Assembly (NCBI GenBank): GCA_017962845.1 | Contig: JAGCUN010000047.1 | Location: 1-32,891, forward strand | Direction: 5' to 3' | Source of the DNA: Bacteroidales bacterium | GTDB lineage: Bacteria > Bacteroidota > Bacteroidia > Bacteroidales > WCHB1-69 | Length of the DNA: 32,891 nucleotides | In this document: piece after piece, positions 13,073-21,828 of the stretch | How the letters are laid out: each line of letters begins with the position of its first letter | How positions within the stretch are numbered: the first letter of the stretch is position 1 | Translations under genes and position numbers: made by a program | The notes under the pieces: model-generated | The model's input: only the letters and a program-made list of their open reading frames with translations | What the model was told of the DNA's origin: nothing | The model's database searches: none

Positions 13073-13945
13073 ATGAAATTTAAAACAATCATCACATTGT
13101 TAGTAGCATTGTCTCTTTCAATGACTATCACAAAAGTTTTCGCCGCAAACGATCAACACGACTCACTAGGCAAAGAATCTGTAATAGAAAACGATTCCCC
13201 TAACGTGCAAAAAGCCGCTGTTCCTCAGAGCAACCTAACCGACCAAGACAATACTCAGCAACAAAAAATTGACAAAGAGAAAATTTGTCGTGACAACATA
13301 TCGTTTTGGGTTACAATTCTCACCCCATTTGTTAGTATAATTATGCTAATCGTTGCCATAGTGCAACTGAGCAAACAACGATCTGATTCAAAAATGAATA
13401 GCAAATCCACAAATAAATTACTGGGGGAGTTGAAAACACTCATCGATAGTCAGGAAAAAAACGCTATCAAGGCCCAAGAAGACAGATTGAGGGTTCTTGG
13501 CGGATTGAAACAAGGAGTAGGGAAGATCAATTCGCAGATTTTCAATAATGTTTTGACAGATATCGCGATCAAAAAACAAGAAATCCATGCCAGTTGTAGT
13601 GAAATTTGCTTCTATTTTAGACGCAACCCCAATATCCTAAAAGAGGGCTTTGCCACTCAACAAGACGACAGAGTACTTACTCTTATCAACCACATCGAAA
13701 ATAGCATCTCTACTCTGGAGGAAATGTTCATATGCTATGGATTTTACAATGATAATAGCAAATCCTCTTTCAATGGTCTTACAACAGTTATTGAAAGATT
13801 GAAAAATGAGACAGGTATTGCTCCAACAAGAGAACGAAGAGAGGCTTATCTAACTGAAATTACCACAGCGGAGAATAGAATGATGGAAACAGTCAATTCT
13901 ACAATTGAACAAAAAAGGAACTTAATTAAAAAAACCGATGAATAG
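13073..13945 (+). CDS. membrane-anchored coiled-coil protein, 290 aa
   Basis: An N-terminal hydrophobic segment (residues 5-24, ending KVFAA) looks like a signal peptide. A polar Asn/Gln/Asp-rich linker leads to one transmembrane helix at ~77-99 (SFWVTILTPFVSIIMLIVAI). Residues 105-290 are largely helical and charged, with long coiled-coil potential and no catalytic motif. The ATG at 13068 is rejected because a stop follows after two codons. The last 8 nt (ATGAATAG, 13938-13945) overlap the NTPase gene, so expression is coupled. A plausible role is a membrane platform or effector for the NTPase; no family is recognised. Confidence 0.65.
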   Translation: MKFKTIITLLVALSLSMTITKVFAANDQHDSLGKESVIENDSPNVQKAAVPQSNLTDQDNTQQQKIDKEKICRDNISFWVTILTPFVSIIMLIVAIVQLSKQRSDSKMNSKSTNKLLGELKTLIDSQEKNAIKAQEDRLRVLGGLKQGVGKINSQIFNNVLTDIAIKKQEIHASCSEICFYFRRNPNILKEGFATQQDDRVLTLINHIENSISTLEEMFICYGFYNDNSKSSFNGLTTVIERLKNETGIAPTRERREAYLTEITTAENRMMETVNSTIEQKRNLIKKTDE

Positions 13946-16136
13946 CATTCTTGATTATTTCAAATATACCCCCTATGACAATAAGATTTCTCAGTGTGTT
14001 GTTCCGTCTAACATGACAGCTGAGGATTTTTTTTGGAATAAATTATATGTGAACTTTCCGACAGAAAATAGAGAACGCATTATCAACGACCTTACAGAAG
14101 CTGTGTTTTCTCCCAACATTCACAAAATTCTTTTCATGGGCTCAAGTGGAGCTGGGAAAACCACGTTTCTTCATCAAGTCGATTTTGACCGAAAAATAAA
14201 AAATGGGGGAAAATGTGTTGCTGACTTTTTCAACCTTATTAACAAGCCATCCTCAACTATAAATAATGATATTTTAACCAATAACGTGGATGATAAGATT
14301 GCAGATGTACTAGACCGCAATACCATCAATAAGATACAATCACTCATTGACGAGTATGTCGAACAAAAAGCAGGAGGGAAATACCAATGGGATACGATTT
14401 TTATGCATAGTTCAACTTATGATTATCATAAAGAGTTTGACAACTTTATCGGTTCAACAGCAGATGCATACTCAAGGCAATCTGTAATTCAGTTTTGTAA
14501 TGAAATAAACAATGTAACTGAAAAAATAGCACTGTATCTTATCGCGTTTGTTCTTAAAGAAGCTTTACCTGAGCAGAAAAAATGCGTATTCATATTTGAT
14601 AATCTTGACGAAATAAGCCAAGAGAGTCTGCTTAGTTTTTTAAACAATGATATCAATACTGCATTTTCAAAAGCACAAGATTTCTTTGACAAATATTGCC
14701 CTAAGTACAATTTCTTGAATAATTGTACCATAATAACATCCGTCCGCAACACCTTCACTGCTTATAACAATGCTGGACAATTAATTGATCGACAGAATGC
14801 CACTTCAAAAACAATTGTTTTTAAACATGTTTCTCGAGCCAGTATCTCTGAAATGATTGAAAATAGGACAACACAATACTTAAGTCAATCTGAAATAACT
14901 GACAAAGAACGATCACGTGTTAATAACATTTTAGAAATCATAAAAAATGACAATCGCTTTTTCAGTGATTTAGGTCAACTTTGCAATTATGATTGTCGAA
15001 AAGTCTTAAATGCAATTGGAGAAGTTTTTCAATACCAAAGTGATTTTCAATCAAATAAAACATTAAAAGATCCTAGAATTAAAGCTGGGGCTAGAGGTTT
15101 TATTTTGTTTAGAATCTTTCATAGCAGAATTAATGATGCGTCCTCCCGTTTCCGGGCATATGCCGAAGCTGATATCAATCAAAATGGATGCAATATATTC
15201 CGCATGTTGTTTACTCTCCTATCCAACATGTCAGGTGCGCCATCTGACACAAATAATTCAGAGACTGTGGACTATCAAAAGAATCGAGTTTCATTGCTCG
15301 AATTCACACAGCGGATTCAGGATTGGCATAAAAAAGCTGCTGTAAAATCTATTTATAATACTCTATTCGTTTCTGGTAATATTAGTCACGCTATTCCTGC
15401 AACGCTTTCAGGCGAGGCTGTTAACAAGTATATTTCCGACCGACAATATAATGCAAGTCTCTCTTCCTTATGTGAACACATCTCTGATTTGTACAAAAAT
15501 GATAAAAACATGCTAAACGATATTTATGTTACCGTAAATCCATTATGTATCGCTTACGCAGAGAGAGTGTTTATCCATTTCGAATACTTTAATGTTATGT
15601 CACTCATGGATTTGCGAATGGATTCCAAACTGAAAGAACCCGAACAATCATTATTCCAGATGAATAAAAAAGACGAGATTGAGAATTGCGTTAATCGAGT
15701 TTTTCATAAAACCTCTGAAATAATAAAAAAAGCAGACACATACTTTTGTAGTCTTTGTTCCGAAGAGAAAAATTGTGCCAAAGGAGAAAACAATTGGCGC
15801 GAAGATTGCATGAAAGCCATTAATAAATTTGCCGACGATGCTTTTTTAATTAAAAGGACACTTTATGTTTCACGTTTAATCACATCCCACATAAGATATT
15901 TGGATGTTTTTCGTCAGTTCTATGCTTTGCGATCTTTAAACGACGGTGAGAATTTTGATATAAATATGAACGTGAAAATTATAGAATACATTGAAAGGTA
16001 TGTTACGCTTTATGAAAGCAAAGCTGTCCGAGACAATACCATTAAGGAAGTTATGGCACGTATAAAAGACAACATACCTATAGCGAAAAAGGCCTCTGAG
16101 TTTGTTCCAATTGCTACAGAGGATGATTCTATTTGA
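13938..16136 (+). CDS. large P-loop NTPase with C-terminal Cys cluster, 732 aa
   Basis: Walker A GSSGAGKTT at residues 68-76; Walker B CVFIFDNLDE at 216-225; a sensor-like TIITSVRN at 264-271. This order fits an AAA/STAND-like or KAP-like ATPase. Residues 300-600 are helical and not assignable. A CxxC-x5-C-x10-C cluster (Cys604, 607, 613, 624; CSLCSEEKNC) suggests a zinc ribbon or similar. No membrane helices. The gene is translationally coupled to the membrane protein upstream. The run of AT-rich codons contrasts with the GC-rich genes from 16154 on, suggesting transfer. Similar large NTPases occur in anti-phage systems, but this set of partners is not one that I recognise. Confidence 0.7.
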   Translation: MNSILDYFKYTPYDNKISQCVVPSNMTAEDFFWNKLYVNFPTENRERIINDLTEAVFSPNIHKILFMGSSGAGKTTFLHQVDFDRKIKNGGKCVADFFNLINKPSSTINNDILTNNVDDKIADVLDRNTINKIQSLIDEYVEQKAGGKYQWDTIFMHSSTYDYHKEFDNFIGSTADAYSRQSVIQFCNEINNVTEKIALYLIAFVLKEALPEQKKCVFIFDNLDEISQESLLSFLNNDINTAFSKAQDFFDKYCPKYNFLNNCTIITSVRNTFTAYNNAGQLIDRQNATSKTIVFKHVSRASISEMIENRTTQYLSQSEITDKERSRVNNILEIIKNDNRFFSDLGQLCNYDCRKVLNAIGEVFQYQSDFQSNKTLKDPRIKAGARGFILFRIFHSRINDASSRFRAYAEADINQNGCNIFRMLFTLLSNMSGAPSDTNNSETVDYQKNRVSLLEFTQRIQDWHKKAAVKSIYNTLFVSGNISHAIPATLSGEAVNKYISDRQYNASLSSLCEHISDLYKNDKNMLNDIYVTVNPLCIAYAERVFIHFEYFNVMSLMDLRMDSKLKEPEQSLFQMNKKDEIENCVNRVFHKTSEIIKKADTYFCSLCSEEKNCAKGENNWREDCMKAINKFADDAFLIKRTLYVSRLITSHIRYLDVFRQFYALRSLNDGENFDINMNVKIIEYIERYVTLYESKAVRDNTIKEVMARIKDNIPIAKKASEFVPIATEDDSI

Positions 16137-16153
16137 TTTTTAATGCCTAAATC

Positions 16154-16657
16154 CTACACCATCCCCCTCACGATATGCTCCAAATACTGCCGGTCGGTTT
16201 CGTCGAAGGTGCCGTAGTCGGTGCTGTCGATGTCGAGAACGGCGATGACGGTGCCGCCGCTCACTACGGGCACCACAATCTCGCTGTTGGAGGCCGACGA
16301 GCAGGCGATGTGCCCCGGAAACTCGTGCACGTTCGGCACAATGACCGTCTCGCCACGCTGCCACGCGGTGCCGCAAACACCCCGTCCGTATGCGATGCGG
16401 ATGCAGGCGATCGGCCCCTGAAACGGTCCGAGCACCAGCTCATCCCCCACCACCCGGTAGAAGCCCGTCCACCAGAAACCGAACTCCTCGTGCAGCAACG
16501 CTGCCACGTTGGCCATCTTGGCAATCAGGTCGGACTCGCCGTCCACCAAACCCTCTATCTGCGGCAAAAGCGCTTGGTACTTCTCGGTCTTGGTCATCAC
16601 AGGCATGGACTGCTGCGGTTCGGAATGGCGTGGATCGGTGTGATTTTTAGCGTTCAT
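16154..16657 (-). CDS. msrC: free methionine-(R)-sulfoxide reductase (GAF domain)
   Basis: Reduces free L-methionine-(R)-S-oxide in the cytosol, as in E. coli fRMsr (YebR/MsrC). Starting at 16657 the protein has 167 residues: a poorly conserved ~20-residue N-terminus, then MTKTEKYQALLPQIEGL and a GAF fold. The active-site cysteines of the family are present in ACIRIAYGRGVCG and HIACSSASNSE. Start choice: the longer reading from 16711 begins upstream of the minus-strand TACTTTTG box (16684-16677) and is excluded; the ATG at 16597 (MTKTEKY) is a good alternative. It converges with the NTPase gene, with 17 bp between stops. Confidence 0.9.
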   Translation of the reverse strand: MNAKNHTDPRHSEPQQSMPVMTKTEKYQALLPQIEGLVDGESDLIAKMANVAALLHEEFGFWWTGFYRVVGDELVLGPFQGPIACIRIAYGRGVCGTAWQRGETVIVPNVHEFPGHIACSSASNSEIVVPVVSGGTVIAVLDIDSTDYGTFDETDRQYLEHIVRGMV

Positions 16658-16675
16658 GGTTTGCTTTTGTGAGTG

Positions 16676-16706
16676 GCAAAAGTACAAAAATTTGTTGTAC
16701 TTTTGC
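16676..16706. promoter_or_regulatory. bidirectional promoter in a 12-bp inverted repeat
   Basis: GCAAAAGTACAA (16676-16687) and TTGTACTTTTGC (16695-16706) are exact inverted copies, 7 bp apart. Each holds a TACTTTTG box: plus strand 16698-16705 for the lipoprotein at 16726, minus strand 16684-16677 for the sulfoxide reductase. The two polymerase sites overlap, so the promoters are probably mutually exclusive. Confidence 0.75.
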
Positions 16707-16725
16707 ACCATAAAATAACAACATT

Positions 16726-17463
16726 ATGTCAATCGTAAAATCTATTAAAGCAATCGTAATATTGATGGTCTCCGTGCTGATGACCTCCTGCATTGCCTAC
16801 CGTCCGCAGGTGGCCGAGATGCCGCTCATTCATGAGAAAGGCGAGCTTCAGATGAACGGAAGTGTCGGTCTTTCAGCACCTTTCGGCGATGCGTATGTGG
16901 GCACGACGGCCTCCTACGGCGCCACCAACTGGCTGGCCGTGCAGGGACATGTGAACTGGAACGGCTACAAGGGCGCTTACGGACAAGCGGCCGTGGGGGC
17001 TTTCAAGGCATGGAACCATGCGGTTCTGGAAGGCTATATCGGCTACGGCTTAGGCGGCAACCAGTGGGAGAATGAGAATAACGGCCGCCAGTTCAACGCC
17101 TTCTACCATCTGCCCTACGCACAGATAGAATTCGGCTGGGCGGGCATCGCCAAAGGCCATATCGACGTCGGACTGGGTGTGAAGAGCGGCTGCGTCATCC
17201 CAAACCTCATCGACCGCCTTCCCGCCACCGAGAGCCAGCCGGAGCGGATCACCCGCTACACCTCCCCGATGGCGCTGCTCGAACCCCAGTTTTTCTTCCG
17301 CGCCGGCGGCCAGCACCTGAAATGGACTTTCAACCTCGGCTACAGCCAGCTGTGGGGCTCCGGACCGGATCACGAACCCTTCGCCGGCATCAACGCCATC
17401 TATATGCCCTTCACCATCAATATGGGCATCACATACGACTTTAACGTGTTCATTAAACGATAG
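16726..17463 (+). CDS. outer-membrane-type lipoprotein, 245 aa
   Basis: The lipobox LMTSC places the lipidated Cys at residue 22. The mature part has alternating beta-strand patterns with Gly/Trp/Tyr-rich turns (NGSVGLSAPFGDAYVGTTAS, GYIGYGLGGNQWENENNG, FNLGYSQLWGSGP) and ends in a strand-like INMGITYDFNVFIKR, consistent with a small beta-barrel or barrel-like surface protein. No named family is recognised. It is transcribed from the shared divergent promoter; the next gene starts 45 bp later and may be cotranscribed. Confidence 0.75.
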   Translation: MSIVKSIKAIVILMVSVLMTSCIAYRPQVAEMPLIHEKGELQMNGSVGLSAPFGDAYVGTTASYGATNWLAVQGHVNWNGYKGAYGQAAVGAFKAWNHAVLEGYIGYGLGGNQWENENNGRQFNAFYHLPYAQIEFGWAGIAKGHIDVGLGVKSGCVIPNLIDRLPATESQPERITRYTSPMALLEPQFFFRAGGQHLKWTFNLGYSQLWGSGPDHEPFAGINAIYMPFTINMGITYDFNVFIKR

Positions 17464-17508
17464 TACAAATTCGTCGAACTTTTGTTTTATCAAAATAAAT
17501 CTTGAATC

Positions 17509-18582
17509 ATGAAAAAAATATTTATCCTTTGTTTTTGTATCGTTAGTTTCACCAGCTGGGCGCAAACTCCCCTGCTGAAAACCGCAGAATTTCCGGATGC
17601 CTCCGTGCCAGCACTCCGCACTGAGGGGTTGCTCACCTCGCATTGGACCCAGGATTTTCCCTACAACCAGCTCTGTCCGAGAGACCCTCAGAATGACTAT
17701 TCCTATAGTTATGCCGGATGTCCGGCTATCGCTATGGGACAGATTATCAATTATTTGCGCACCACACAAAACACCCGTTTCGACGATAACGACGACTACG
17801 CACACAGTTATGCAGGTCGCAGCTATATCATTGATGAGGACTGGGAGACGCTGCAATTCCCGTCGTTCCCGCTGCTGAATGAGATGTTGGACTCTGTGGA
17901 TGCTGTCTTCCAGCGTGGCGAGGAGCTGCCCGACATATTGTCTGCCGCCGTGGTTTTTGCTTGTGGCACGGCCTGCAGGCAGGTCTATACTTCGCAGGGC
18001 TCTGGCACATTTGCTGTGAATCAGGCGTATGAAGCCTACCGCCGCTTCGGCTTTACGGACTGTCAGCTGTTTACGGAGGCCGACTCAACGATGTATGCGA
18101 CCTTGATTTCCAATTTGGAAGCCGGTTATCCCGCCCATCTGGCCGTAGAAAATCCTCAGGGAACGGTCGGCCACAACGTCGTGGTGGACGCCTATCGTGA
18201 AATTGATGGCAAGTTCCACATGAACTTTGGCTATGGCGGCTCTCAGGATGGCTGGTACAGCATCCCCGATCCGAATTTCTATTATGGGATGACCAAGTTG
18301 GAAGGTATCGTGTTGAATATCATCCCCACGCAGACTTCGGTTCAACAAATTTCTGCCGATCAGCCCTTGCATGTCTATCCCAACCCCGCCACCGACCTGC
18401 TCTATTTGGAGAACATTCCCGCAAAATCCGCAGAATTCTCCATCTTTAATACTTTGGGCCAAACGGTGATGACGGGTACTACCAGCGGCACCATTTCTGT
18501 TGCTGGATTGGAAAGTGGTCTCTATTTTGTACAACTCACGGGGGACCATTTCCAACAAACAGCGAAGTTTGTGGTGAGATAA
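17509..18582 (+). CDS. C10-family cysteine protease with T9SS domain
   Basis: 357 residues. Signal peptide 1-18 (SFTSWA|Q). Streptopain-type (peptidase C10) core: catalytic Cys71 in YAGCPAIAMGQIINYL, His222 in VGHNVVVDAY, and NFGYGGSQDGWY at 239-250 with the conserved Trp. The propeptide region before Cys71 is only ~50 residues, much shorter than in SpeB. Residues ~285-357 are a T9SS sorting domain (LHVYPNPATDLLYL, IFNTLGQTV, GLYFVQL, AKFVVR). It is expected to be a secreted surface protease acting on external protein. No perfect TAnnTTTG box lies in the 45-bp upstream gap. Confidence 0.9.
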   Translation: MKKIFILCFCIVSFTSWAQTPLLKTAEFPDASVPALRTEGLLTSHWTQDFPYNQLCPRDPQNDYSYSYAGCPAIAMGQIINYLRTTQNTRFDDNDDYAHSYAGRSYIIDEDWETLQFPSFPLLNEMLDSVDAVFQRGEELPDILSAAVVFACGTACRQVYTSQGSGTFAVNQAYEAYRRFGFTDCQLFTEADSTMYATLISNLEAGYPAHLAVENPQGTVGHNVVVDAYREIDGKFHMNFGYGGSQDGWYSIPDPNFYYGMTKLEGIVLNIIPTQTSVQQISADQPLHVYPNPATDLLYLENIPAKSAEFSIFNTLGQTVMTGTTSGTISVAGLESGLYFVQLTGDHFQQTAKFVVR

Positions 18583-18596
18583 TCAAGAAAATTTTG

Positions 18597-18604
18597 TACT
18601 TTTG
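18597..18604 (+). promoter_or_regulatory. -7 promoter box TACTTTTG
   Basis: Follows TTTG and precedes CAGG. It starts the 99-nt leader of the PG0541-dehydrogenase-ABC operon. Confidence 0.7.
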
Positions 18605-18703
18605 CAGGCCATCTGTCTGCACTTTGTCCATGGGACTTCGCAAAGTTGGGGAAGTGGCAATCAAAAAAGTCAAATTAGAGGTTCCCAAGCAATTAGCGAT
18701 TCT
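18605..18703 (+). ncRNA. structured leader RNA, possible pseudoknot (copy B)
   Basis: ACTTTG (18621-18626) pairs with CAAAGT (18641-18646). The loop between them holds TGGGA (18631-18635), which can pair with TCCCA (18683-18687) downstream. GGACTTCGCAA begins 29 nt after the promoter box (30 nt in copy A), and TGGCAA begins 22 nt after that (23 nt in copy A). The pairing partners differ from copy A in a compensatory way (C-G replaced by G-C next to GGA). It lies directly before the PG0541-family gene. Confidence 0.5.
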
Positions 18704-18997
18704 ATGAAAGCAGTATTCATCTCATTTTACAAGGCTTTTTACGCAGAAATGATAGATGCGCTTGACCAATTGGACATCCGCGGATTTACTTTTTGGGAAG
18801 AGGTGCAGGGGCGCGGCAGCGAGACGGGTGAGCCGCACTATGGCACGCATGCCTGGCCGACGCTCAACTCCGCCATCCTCACCTTCATTCCTGAAGAGAA
18901 GGTGGCTCCGCTGATGGACGAGATCCATCGTCTGGATGCCAGCGCACCGCAGCAGGGCATCCGCGCCTTTGTGATGCCCGTGGAGCAAATGTCATAA
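18704..18997 (+). CDS. PG0541-family PII-like protein, 97 aa
   Basis: Starting at ATG 18704 (MKAVFISFYKAFYAEMIDAL). The conserved stretch GFTFWEEVQGRGSETGEPHYGTHAWPTLNSAILTF identifies the PG0541 transporter-associated family, small cytosolic proteins with a ferredoxin-like PII fold. Relatives usually sit next to heavy-metal RND efflux genes; here it is followed after 3 bp by a dehydrogenase and then an ABC exporter. Ligand and target are unknown. Upstream lies the structured leader, so expression may be controlled at RNA level. Confidence 0.85.
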   Translation: MKAVFISFYKAFYAEMIDALDQLDIRGFTFWEEVQGRGSETGEPHYGTHAWPTLNSAILTFIPEEKVAPLMDEIHRLDASAPQQGIRAFVMPVEQMS

Positions 18998-19000
18998 CCG

Positions 19001-19957
19001 ATGTCTGAATTCGTGAAACGAAAAGTCATCATTGTGGATCGCACTGCGCCCTCGCTGCAGGAGGGACTGCGTGCGCATGGGTACGACTGCGAGACGCGCA
19101 CGGACCTAACCTACGAAGACTTCTGCAAGATGGATGACGACCTTGACGGGCTGGTCATCCGCAGTCGTTTTCGGGTGGATGCACCGCTGATTGACACCAA
19201 GCGGCACCTCCGCTTCATCGTGCGGCTCGGTTCCGGTGTGGAGAACATCGACACGGAATACGCTGAGCGGCACGGCATTACCTGCATGAGCACGCCGGAA
19301 GGCAACGCGCAGTCGGTGGCGGAACATGCCCTCGGAATGCTGATGGCGGCTCTGCGCCACATCGCCCGTGCCGACCATGAGGTGCGCGACGGAGCCTGGC
19401 GGCGCGAAGCCAACAAAGGTCGCGAACTGGCCTCCCAACGAATTGGCATCATCGGATATGGCCATACCGGTCCGGCCTTCGCCCGCATCCTGAAGAACTT
19501 CGGCTGCGAACTTTTCGTTTACGACAAGTTCAGAACCGACATCACCGACACCTTCGTTCAAGTGTCTTCTATAGAAGAGATACAAGAAAAATGCAATGTC
19601 ATTTCACTACACATCAACTATTTGCCCGAAAATCATCATTTAGTAAATGAAGATTTTCTCACCAAAGTTCAAGACGGTGTCATCCTCCTCAACACCTGCC
19701 GGGGCAGTGTGGTGGACACAGCGGCGGTGGCACGGGCGGTGGAGAGCGGACGAGTGGGTTGCGCGGCATTGGATGTGCTGGAATACGAGTCGGTACGGCT
19801 GAAAATTCCTCCCAAAGAGGAGTGGGACCAACCCCTGACAGCGCTTTCACAGCTTGACAATGTGATTCTTACGCCCCACATCGCCGGACAGACCTTTGAG
19901 GCTGAGCAGCGGCATGCCGACATCGCCTTACAGAAAATCCTAAACCTGAAGGCATGA
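19001..19957 (+). CDS. D-3-phosphoglycerate dehydrogenase-like 2-hydroxyacid dehydrogenase
   Basis: 318 residues of the D-isomer-specific 2-hydroxyacid dehydrogenase family, closest in look to SerA without the C-terminal ACT domain. NAD-binding GYGHTG at 152-157 and Asp175 (VYDKF); catalytic Arg234 (NTCRGSVVD), Glu263 (LDVLEYES) and His293 (TPHIAGQT). Substrate-side RLGSGVENID at 75-84 is typical of PGDH. Likely oxidises 3-phosphoglycerate for serine synthesis; another D-2-hydroxyacid is possible since serC is not adjacent. The stop overlaps the ABC gene start by 4 nt (ATGA). Confidence 0.85.
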   Translation: MSEFVKRKVIIVDRTAPSLQEGLRAHGYDCETRTDLTYEDFCKMDDDLDGLVIRSRFRVDAPLIDTKRHLRFIVRLGSGVENIDTEYAERHGITCMSTPEGNAQSVAEHALGMLMAALRHIARADHEVRDGAWRREANKGRELASQRIGIIGYGHTGPAFARILKNFGCELFVYDKFRTDITDTFVQVSSIEEIQEKCNVISLHINYLPENHHLVNEDFLTKVQDGVILLNTCRGSVVDTAAVARAVESGRVGCAALDVLEYESVRLKIPPKEEWDQPLTALSQLDNVILTPHIAGQTFEAEQRHADIALQKILNLKA

Positions 19958-21777
19958 AACAATTCCGGCGAGTTCTCACCTATCTCCGTGATTTTAAGAT
20001 CAATATCGTACTGATATTTGTCTTCAACCTCTGCTATGCGGTCTTTTCTGTTTTCTCGCTGTCGATGGTGGCACCCTTTCTGTCGGTGCTCTTCGGCAAT
20101 GGCACGTTGGTAACCGAGCGGCCAGAACTTTCGCTGAATGCCAACGACATACTGAACACCTTCTACTATTACATGGGGATTATCATCCATGACTATGGAC
20201 AATTTTATGCGCTGGTATTCATTGCTATCACAATGATTGTCAGTACTTTATTTTCCAATCTTTTTCGTTATCTCGGTCTATATGCCAACGCACCGATTCG
20301 TGCGGGCATCTCGAAAGGATTGCGGCGGGATGTCTACCACCGGCTGCTCATCCTTCCTCTCTCATTTTACAATCGGCAGAAAAAAGGCGACATCCTCAAC
20401 CGTATCGGCTCCGACGTGCAGGAGGTAGAATGGTCGGTAGTGTGCAGTCTGCAGATGTTTTTCAGGGATCCAATACTGGTAATCGCATTTCTAATTACAT
20501 TATTTTCAATTAGTTATAAATTAACCCTCCTTACCCTGATCATTCTTCCCCCGGCGGGAATTTTGATTGCGAAGATTGGGAAAAGCATCAAGAAAAATTC
20601 CACGGAGGCGCAGCAGATTTTGGGCAGGATGACCTCCGCTTTCGACGAGGCCATCAGCGGGTTGCGCATCATACAGGGGCATACGGCTACCGACTATGCC
20701 GACCGCCGTTTCCGCAAGATGAACGACCGCTTTTTTGTGCTGAACCGCCGCATCTTCCGCAAGACGGAAATCGGAGCGCCGCTGGTGGAGTTCCTGTGCA
20801 TCCTCGCATTGGTCATCGTGCTGCTGTTGGGCGGCAATTTCGTGGTGTCGGATGCTGCGATGACGGGCGAAAAACTGATTTTATTCATTGTCATCTTTGC
20901 CCGCATCATCCCGCCGGCGCAATCCATTGTGTCATCGTACTATACCATTCAAAAGGGCATGGCTTCGGCAGACCGCATTTTCCGTGTTATTGATGAAGAT
21001 GAGGTGATTGAAGAGGCGAAAGAGCCGGTGGGCAAGAAGACCTTTGACGACAAAATCGAGTACAGCCACGTGCATTTCTCTTATCGGGAGGATGGCAACG
21101 AGGAGGTACTGAGTGATATCAGTTTTACCTTAGAAAAGGGGAAAACTGTGGCCTTGGTAGGCGCGTCGGGCAGTGGGAAATCAACCATTGTAGATTTGTT
21201 GCCCAGATTTTATGATGTGAAAGAGGGGCAAATTCTCATTGACGGAATTGATATAAGAAAACTGAAAATCAGCGATTTACGAAGTATTTTCGGAATTGTC
21301 AACCAAGATATCACCTTGTTTAACGACACGGTGTATCATAACATCGCCTTCGGCAAGGAGGGGGTGACACGCGAGATGGTGGAGGAGGCGGCGAAGACCG
21401 CGTTGGCGCACGACTTCATCATGGAGATGACCGAGGGTTACGACACGGTGATTGGCGACCGCGGCATGATGCTGTCGGGCGGGCAGCGGCAGCGGTTAAG
21501 TATTGCTCGCGCTGTGCTGCAGAACCCGCAGGTGCTGATTTTGGACGAGGCCACCTCGGCCCTCGACACCGAATCGGAATATATTGTGCAACAGTCGTTA
21601 CAGCGCCTGATGGAAGGGAGGACCACGATAGTGGTGGCGCACCGGTTGTCCACCATCCGGCGGGCGGATGAGATATTGTTTGTGCAGGGCGGCCGCATCA
21701 TTGAGAGGGGCAACCATGACGAGTTGATTGCCCTCGGCGGAGAATATGCCAAATTCTGCGCATTGCAGGAAGGATGA
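19954..21777 (+). CDS. MsbA-like ABC exporter, 607 aa
   Basis: A fused transmembrane and ATPase half-transporter acting as a homodimer in the inner membrane. About six membrane helices within residues 17-325, then the nucleotide-binding domain: Walker A GASGSGKST (403-411), Q-loop Gln451, signature LSGGQ (508-512), Walker B VLILDEATS (527-535), H-loop His563. The layout fits the lipid A/multidrug exporter family (MsbA, MdlB). In Bacteroidota such genes are often unlinked to lipid A genes, so the substrate is unsure. Translationally coupled to the dehydrogenase. Confidence 0.9.
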   Translation: MKQFRRVLTYLRDFKINIVLIFVFNLCYAVFSVFSLSMVAPFLSVLFGNGTLVTERPELSLNANDILNTFYYYMGIIIHDYGQFYALVFIAITMIVSTLFSNLFRYLGLYANAPIRAGISKGLRRDVYHRLLILPLSFYNRQKKGDILNRIGSDVQEVEWSVVCSLQMFFRDPILVIAFLITLFSISYKLTLLTLIILPPAGILIAKIGKSIKKNSTEAQQILGRMTSAFDEAISGLRIIQGHTATDYADRRFRKMNDRFFVLNRRIFRKTEIGAPLVEFLCILALVIVLLLGGNFVVSDAAMTGEKLILFIVIFARIIPPAQSIVSSYYTIQKGMASADRIFRVIDEDEVIEEAKEPVGKKTFDDKIEYSHVHFSYREDGNEEVLSDISFTLEKGKTVALVGASGSGKSTIVDLLPRFYDVKEGQILIDGIDIRKLKISDLRSIFGIVNQDITLFNDTVYHNIAFGKEGVTREMVEEAAKTALAHDFIMEMTEGYDTVIGDRGMMLSGGQRQRLSIARAVLQNPQVLILDEATSALDTESEYIVQQSLQRLMEGRTTIVVAHRLSTIRRADEILFVQGGRIIERGNHDELIALGGEYAKFCALQEG

Positions 21778-21802
21778 GGTCTGCCAATTCCGAACATTTT
21801 TG

Positions 21803-21810
21803 TATCTTTG
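21803..21810 (+). promoter_or_regulatory. -7 promoter box TATCTTTG
   Basis: Followed by CAGCC, 18 nt before the trpS ATG at 21829. It shows that the longer reading from 21808, inside the box, is not the real start. Confidence 0.7.
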
Positions 21811-21828
21811 CAGCCTCAAATTTGTAAT

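Noticed and set aside
16175..16672. Long antisense and alternative frames in GC-rich genes (also 19106, 22895, 25509, 30974 and others)
   Set aside because: Each overlaps a confidently identified gene on the other strand and reflects codon bias, not coding.
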